Shown here piece by piece: positions 60,159 through 64,000 of a stretch of DNA of 64,000 nucleotides; the stretch's first letter is position 1; every line of letters starts with the position of its first letter. The notes under the pieces were generated by a model. That model was not told where the DNA came from and searched no databases. It was given only the letters and a program-made list of their open reading frames with translations. Location: positions 82,524-146,523 of the forward strand of contig NZ_JAJSOK010000011.1 of the NCBI RefSeq assembly GCF_021283305.1, read 5' to 3'. Source of the stretch: Pseudonocardia kujensis. Lineage in GTDB: Bacteria > Actinomycetota > Actinomycetes > Mycobacteriales > Pseudonocardiaceae. Both the position numbers and the translations under genes were made by a program.

Positions 60159-61045
60159 CGGGCACCGACCCCCTCGGCTCCCTCGTCCAGGGCGTGCAGG
60201 ACGGCGACCATGTCCTCCTTCCCGAGACCGAGGTCGGCGGCGCGCGTGAAGAGCTGCAGACAGGCCTCCATCAGCGGCGCGGGGGACCCCACCTCGCGGG
60301 CGGACTCGCGGACCAGCCGGCAGTTCTTGAGGACGTCGTCGATCGCGGCCTGTGCGGTGAGGTCCCCGGTCCGCAGCTTGCCGAGCTTGCTGCGCGAGAC
60401 CGGCGACGCCATCGGGCCGGCGTCGAGCACCTCGGTGAAGAGCTGCGGGTCCAACCCGTGTGCCGTGGCGAGCCGCCAGGCCTCCGCCAACCCGGCGACC
60501 AGCGTGATCAGCACGGTGTTGACGGCGAACTTCATCCGCAGCGCCGACGGCACCGGGCCGCAGTCCACGATGCGCGCGCAGAGCGGGGCCAGCAGCGGCC
60601 GGACCCGCGCGACGTCGTCGGGATCCCCCGCGAGCATCCCGACGAGGGCGCCCTCCTCGGCCGGCGTGCGCGAGCCCGACACGGGGGCCTCGACGTACCG
60701 GCCGCCGGCGGCCCGGACGTCGGCCTCCAACCCCTTCGACCAGCCCGCGGAGACCGTTCCCGTGTGGACGACGGTGCGCCCGCGGACGAGCCCGGCGAAC
60801 GCGGGTGTGTCCCGGGCCAGGACCGTGTCGACGGCGGCCTCGTCCGCCAGCATCACCACCACGACCTCTGCGGCGGCCAGGAGCTCGGCCGGGGTCGCGG
60901 CCAGCCGGGCGCCCGCCGCCACCACCGGCGCGGCGCGGGCCGCCGTCCGGTTCCACACGACGAGCTCGTGGCCCGCCCCGAGGAGCCGCAGCGCCATCGG
61001 TCGCCCCATGCCGCCGAGCCCGAGGAACCCGAGCCGCGCGTTCAC
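60155..61045 (-). CDS. NAD(P)-binding beta-hydroxyacid dehydrogenase family protein
   Basis: A 296-residue protein of the 3-hydroxyisobutyrate dehydrogenase/6-phosphogluconate dehydrogenase family. LGFLGLGGMGRPMALRLLGA is the NAD(P) motif; VEAPVSGSRTPAEEGALVGM the substrate loop (APVSGS); LRMKFAVNTVLITLVAGLAE carries the catalytic Lys in MKFAVN; and KLGKLRTGDLTAQAAIDDVL the C-terminal helices. Substrate not determined. GTG 61045 overlaps the GNAT stop, and its own stop overlaps the small exported peptide start. Confidence 0.9.
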   Translation of the reverse strand: MNARLGFLGLGGMGRPMALRLLGAGHELVVWNRTAARAAPVVAAGARLAATPAELLAAAEVVVVMLADEAAVDTVLARDTPAFAGLVRGRTVVHTGTVSAGWSKGLEADVRAAGGRYVEAPVSGSRTPAEEGALVGMLAGDPDDVARVRPLLAPLCARIVDCGPVPSALRMKFAVNTVLITLVAGLAEAWRLATAHGLDPQLFTEVLDAGPMASPVSRSKLGKLRTGDLTAQAAIDDVLKNCRLVRESAREVGSPAPLMEACLQLFTRAADLGLGKEDMVAVLHALDEGAEGVGAR

Positions 61046-61518
61046 CGGAGCTCCCGCGGGTGCAGGACGTACTCCACGCCGTCGGCGAACCGGTGGCGGG
61101 TCACGGTCACCTGCCGGGCGGCCACGCGGACCAGGCCGTGTGCCGCGTGGTTCCCGTGCCCGACGACGGCGTGCAGGGCCCGGTCCCGCCAGCACGGGGC
61201 CCGCAGGACGGCGTCGACCAGCGCCGCGCCGACCGCACGTCCCTGGTGCGCGTCGGCGACCAGGGCACCCAGCTCCGCGCGCCCGTCGCCGTCGGGGTGC
61301 ACGCCCAGCAGCCCGACGGGCCCGGGGGCCGCGGCCACCAGGGTCCAGCCTTCCCGGTGGGTCCGCGCGAGGCGCGCCAGCACCGCCGACCGCGGGGGCG
61401 CGACGGCGCCGAGGAACCGCGCGGCGAGGCTGCCCGGGCTGCAGGCGTCGACGACCGCCACGACGTCCGACCAGGTCGCCGGGGCGATCCGGGGCGCGGG
61501 CGGGACGACGGCCGTCAC
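61042..61518 (-). CDS. GNAT-family N-acetyltransferase
   Basis: A 158-residue acetyl-CoA-dependent transferase. VDACSPGSLAARFLGAVAPP is an N-terminal helix region; LGALVADAHQGRAVGAALVD contains motif A (Q-G-R-A-V-G, the pyrophosphate loop); ALHAVVGHGNHAAHGLVRVA is motif B. GTG 61518 is chosen because it overlaps the stop of the small ORF upstream (GTGA) and the domain begins shortly after. The acceptor is unknown. Its stop overlaps the dehydrogenase start. Confidence 0.82.
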   Translation of the reverse strand: MTAVVPPAPRIAPATWSDVVAVVDACSPGSLAARFLGAVAPPRSAVLARLARTHREGWTLVAAAPGPVGLLGVHPDGDGRAELGALVADAHQGRAVGAALVDAVLRAPCWRDRALHAVVGHGNHAAHGLVRVAARQVTVTRHRFADGVEYVLHPRELR

Positions 61519-61631
61519 GGCAGGTGGGTGGGGTCGAGGAGCAGCGCGAGCAGCGCGGCGACGCGCTCCCCGCGCCGGCGCAGCGCCGCCGGCCACCGGG
61601 GGCGACGGCCGGGTTCGGGTGGGACGGGCAT
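61515..61631 (-). CDS. Small 38-residue ORF heading the GNAT operon
   Basis: ATG 61631 has AGGAGAGGAG upstream at a proper distance. The product begins MPVPPEPGRRPRWPAALRRR and ends GERVAALLALLLDPTHLP, an amphipathic basic helix followed by a hydrophobic one. The stop overlaps the GNAT start (GTGA). It may be a leader peptide that couples translation or a small membrane-associated protein. Confidence 0.45.
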   Translation of the reverse strand: MPVPPEPGRRPRWPAALRRRGERVAALLALLLDPTHLP

Positions 61632-61804
61632 CGGGCGGCTCCTCTCCTGCGGGCGACACCCATGTCAGGCCGTCACCGGCCGCGCGGCAACGGCGGTGTG
61701 CCCCCGCATCAGTCGCTCATCAGGAGCCCGCCCGCTGACGCGACGCTGACGCCCGCCCGGCCGGCCCCTTGCCGCGGGCGGCCCGGTCGCTCTACCTGTG
61801 GTCC

Positions 61805-62662
61805 ATGGACCGGGCGACGCGGGAGCGCGAGCTGTGGCGGGTGATCGAGGCGGTGCACGCCGTCGTCTACTTCGCGCCGGAGCCGGCCGAGCGGCTCTCC
61901 GGCCTCGGCCTGCGGGGCTTCTGGCGCCGGTACTTCGCGGCCCGCGCCGCGGCGCTGGGCCCCGCCCCGGCCGCCGTGGTCACGGCGCTCTTCCACGGCT
62001 TCGCGCCGGGGATGGTGGCGCGGGCGGTGCCCGAGGTGTGGGAGGTCGCCGAGCCCGCCGCGGTCGTCGACGCACGGACCGGCGGGGCCGCGGCCGCGCT
62101 CGAGCGGCTCCGGCCGGCCGGGTGGGACCCGGGCCCGGCGCTCGCCGTGCTCGGGAAGGCCCGGCCGCCGTCCTTCGGCGGGCGGGCCCTCGCGGCGGCC
62201 CACGCCGCGCTGCCCGAACCCGCGGACGACCCCGCGCGACTGTGGCACGCTGCGACCGTGCTGCGCGAGTACCGGGGCGACGGGCACGTGGCCGCGCTGG
62301 TGGCGGCGGGCGTCGACGGCGCCGGGGCCAACGTGCTGCTCGCCGCGCTCGGGAGCGTCGTCGCCGAGCAACGGGAGTACCGGGGCTGGACCCCGCAGGA
62401 ATGGGCTGCGGCCGGGGAGGCCCTGCGGGCCCGGCGGTGGCTCGACGCCGGTGGCGTGATCACGGCGCGCGGGCGGGAGGCCAGGGCGATGATCGAGCGC
62501 TGCACCGACGACGCGGCCGCACCCGCCCTGGCACCGCTCACCGACGCGGACCTCGGTGACCTGCTCGCGGCGCTCACGCCGCTCGCCGCGGCCGTCGTCG
62601 GCGCCGGGGCCGTGCCGTACCCGAACGCGATGGGGGTCCCGGCGCCGGCGGGCATCCGGTGA
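61805..62662 (+). CDS. SCO6745-like (winged-helix) protein
   Basis: A 285-residue protein. LWRVIEAVHAVVYFAPEPAE, GLRGFWRRYFAARAAALGPA and AVVTALFHGFAPGMVARAVP are blocks I associate with the actinobacterial SCO6745 family; near the end a winged-helix-like stretch reads ALRARRWLDAGGVITARGRE. Its function is unknown. ATG 61805 is the first sensible start. The stop overlaps the SARP gene start (GTGA), so the two are made together. Confidence 0.72.
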   Translation: MDRATRERELWRVIEAVHAVVYFAPEPAERLSGLGLRGFWRRYFAARAAALGPAPAAVVTALFHGFAPGMVARAVPEVWEVAEPAAVVDARTGGAAAALERLRPAGWDPGPALAVLGKARPPSFGGRALAAAHAALPEPADDPARLWHAATVLREYRGDGHVAALVAAGVDGAGANVLLAALGSVVAEQREYRGWTPQEWAAAGEALRARRWLDAGGVITARGREARAMIERCTDDAAAPALAPLTDADLGDLLAALTPLAAAVVGAGAVPYPNAMGVPAPAGIR

Positions 62663-64000
62663 CCCCGCGGTTCCGCGTGCTCGGGCCGCTCGCGGTGGGC
62701 GACGGGGAGGGCCGCGCGGTCACGCTCACGGGGCGGCGCGACCGTGCGGTCCTGGCGGCCCTGCTGGCCCGGCGGAACCGGACCGTGCCGGTCGAGGTCC
62801 TCGCCGAGGCCGGGTGGGGAGCCGGGGGCGGGTGGACCCCGAACGCCCTGCAGGCCCGGATCTCGCACCTGCGCCGGCTCGTGGGGCCGGACCGGATCGT
62901 CCGCGAGGGCGGGCACTACCTGCTGCGGGCCGGCCCGGGCGAGAGCGACGACGACCTGCTGGGCGAGGCCCTCGACCGGGCCAGGGGCCTGCTCACCGGC
63001 GGTGCGCCGAAGGAGGCCGCGGCCGCGTTGGAGGAGGGGCTCGCCCTCGTGCGCGGCGAGCCGTACGAGGGCGTCGCCGACTGCGCCGCCGTCGCACCCG
63101 CGGCCGCCCGGCTGGGCGAGCTGCTGCTCGCGGCGCGGGAGCTGCACGCCCGGGCGGTCCTCGACGCCGGCGACGCCCGCGCCGCCGTCGACCTCGCCAC
63201 GGCCCTCGTCGCCGAGGACCCGCTGCGCCAGCACGCCCGCGCGGTCCTGGTCGAGGCGCTCGATCGGGACGGCCGCCGGGCGGAGGCGCTGGCGAGCTAC
63301 GAACGGGCCCGGCGCGTCCTGGCCGAGGCCGCCGGGCTGGAGCCGTCGCCGGAGCTGCGGGCCGTGCAGGCCCGGATCCTCGCCGACGAGCGGTCGTCGA
63401 CCCGGCCGGAGGCGGCGGGGCCGGGGGTGCTGCAGCCGCCGGACATGATCCGCTGGCTGGCCCGGCACGGGCACCGGGAGGCCGCGCTCGGTCTCGCCGT
63501 GCGCTGCGCCTGGGGCTGGTGGCTCGCCGGCGACCGGGGGCGCGGGCGCCGGCTGCTGCTCGACCTCCTCGACGACCGCCCGGACTCGCTCACCGCCCGG
63601 CTGTGGGCGGCCGCCCTGGCCGCGCACGACCGGGACGAGCCCGCCGCGCTCGCCGAGGTCCGCACGCTGCTCGACGCGCACCTCGCGGCGGGGAACACCG
63701 TGGCGAGCTCGGTCGACGGGCTGGCCCTGCTCGTGCTCGCCGACCGGCACGCCGAGCGCGGGGAGCCCGATCGGGCCACCGCCCTGCTCGTCGCCGCCCG
63801 GCCCGCGGTCGAGGCGGTCGACGACCCGTGGGGCACCGCGCTCGACGACCTCGTGCACGCCCGCGTCCGGCTGGCCGCCGGGCGTCCCGACGAGGCGCAG
63901 GCCCGGGCGTCGGCCGCCCTCGCGGTGTTCGAGTCGTTGCCCGACGCGGCCGGGCGGATGCGCGCCCTGGAGGTGCTCGGCTACCTCGACGAGGTGGCGG
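62659..64000 (+). CDS. SARP/BTAD-type transcriptional regulator, cut by window end
   Basis: 447 codons are open to the window edge from GTG 62659. Residues 5-90 are an OmpR-like winged helix (FRVLGPLAVGDGEGRAVTLT then LQARISHLRRLVGPDRIVRE); about 105-245 are a BTAD domain (ELHARAVLDAGDARAAVDLA, then EALASYERARRVLAEAAGLE). The NB-ARC ATPase typical of AfsR is not seen; instead the sequence goes directly into TPR-like helices. SARP proteins activate biosynthetic or stress genes. Target unknown. Confidence 0.85.
   Translation, partial: MTPRFRVLGPLAVGDGEGRAVTLTGRRDRAVLAALLARRNRTVPVEVLAEAGWGAGGGWTPNALQARISHLRRLVGPDRIVREGGHYLLRAGPGESDDDLLGEALDRARGLLTGGAPKEAAAALEEGLALVRGEPYEGVADCAAVAPAAARLGELLLAARELHARAVLDAGDARAAVDLATALVAEDPLRQHARAVLVEALDRDGRRAEALASYERARRVLAEAAGLEPSPELRAVQARILADERSSTRPEAAGPGVLQPPDMIRWLARHGHREAALGLAVRCAWGWWLAGDRGRGRRLLLDLLDDRPDSLTARLWAAALAAHDRDEPAALAEVRTLLDAHLAAGNTVASSVDGLALLVLADRHAERGEPDRATALLVAARPAVEAVDDPWGTALDDLVHARVRLAAGRPDEAQARASAALAVFESLPDAAGRMRALEVLGYLDEVA

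Overview
The window looks like a chromosomal segment of a high-GC actinomycete, most likely Pseudonocardia or a close relative (inference). The grounds are very GC-rich third codon positions, many GTG starts, frequent ATGA/GTGA stop-start couplings, leaderless-type promoters, and families typical of the group: SARP/BTAD, LAL-type LuxR, SCO6745-like, sucrase-ferredoxin, GT39 and GtrA proteins, and an actinobacterial-type ben/cat cluster. No rRNA, CRISPR array or insertion sequence was seen.

Layout. 1-5134 is the right end of an integrated island with visibly lower GC than the rest. It carries a three-gene ABC-3C/Lamassu-type defence operon (Cap4/DUF4297-like nuclease, middle component, SMC/Rad50-like ATPase cut by the window edge) and a tyrosine integrase abutting the 3' end of tRNA-Lys(CTT). 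From 5234 rightward the sequence is core-like: tRNA-Lys, tRNA-His, oligoribonuclease, a HerA-like ATPase, a DUF2975/XRE pair, an HxlR regulator, two PH-domain membrane proteins, a HAD phosphatase, an acyl-CoA dehydrogenase-like protein, an iron-box-preceded sucrase-ferredoxin and an acyl-CoA ligase.

15884-24672 is an envelope-glycosylation locus: two GT39 transferases, a GT2-GtrA fusion and an OmpR-type two-component system. The same operator architecture, CTGTG-like pentamers repeated every 11 bp, lies upstream of the GT2 gene (twice), the second GT39 gene and the response-regulator gene itself. This suggests an autoregulated glycosylation regulon and is the most interesting signal in the window.

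24865-46820 is mixed metabolism: a thiolase-like protein, siderophore-interacting protein, TetR with a divergent Baeyer-Villiger-type monooxygenase and a double operator, MenC, a renalase-like flavoprotein, a GlcD-like oxidase, MatB-like malonyl-CoA synthetase, CYTH-CHAD and PHP proteins, a GH16 lipoprotein, a PfkB kinase, a CobW GTPase, an HSL-type esterase, an iron-siderophore binding lipoprotein with its own iron box, a DMT transporter and an enoyl-CoA hydratase. Two short tandem-repeat arrays (41 bp and 31 bp units) lie between genes.

47954-58814 is a benzoate-to-muconolactone cluster. benA-benB-benCD-benR runs left; a LysR gene with catB-catA-catC runs right. BenC and BenD form one uninterrupted reading frame with an FCD-like domain between them. 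Together these convert benzoate to catechol, cis,cis-muconate, muconolactone and 3-oxoadipate enol-lactone. Gene debris follows catC. The right end holds a DUF1097 membrane protein, a four-gene overlapping operon with two tiny ORFs, and a SCO6745-like gene coupled to a SARP regulator cut by the window end.

All assignments come from reading the sequence; no database search was run.
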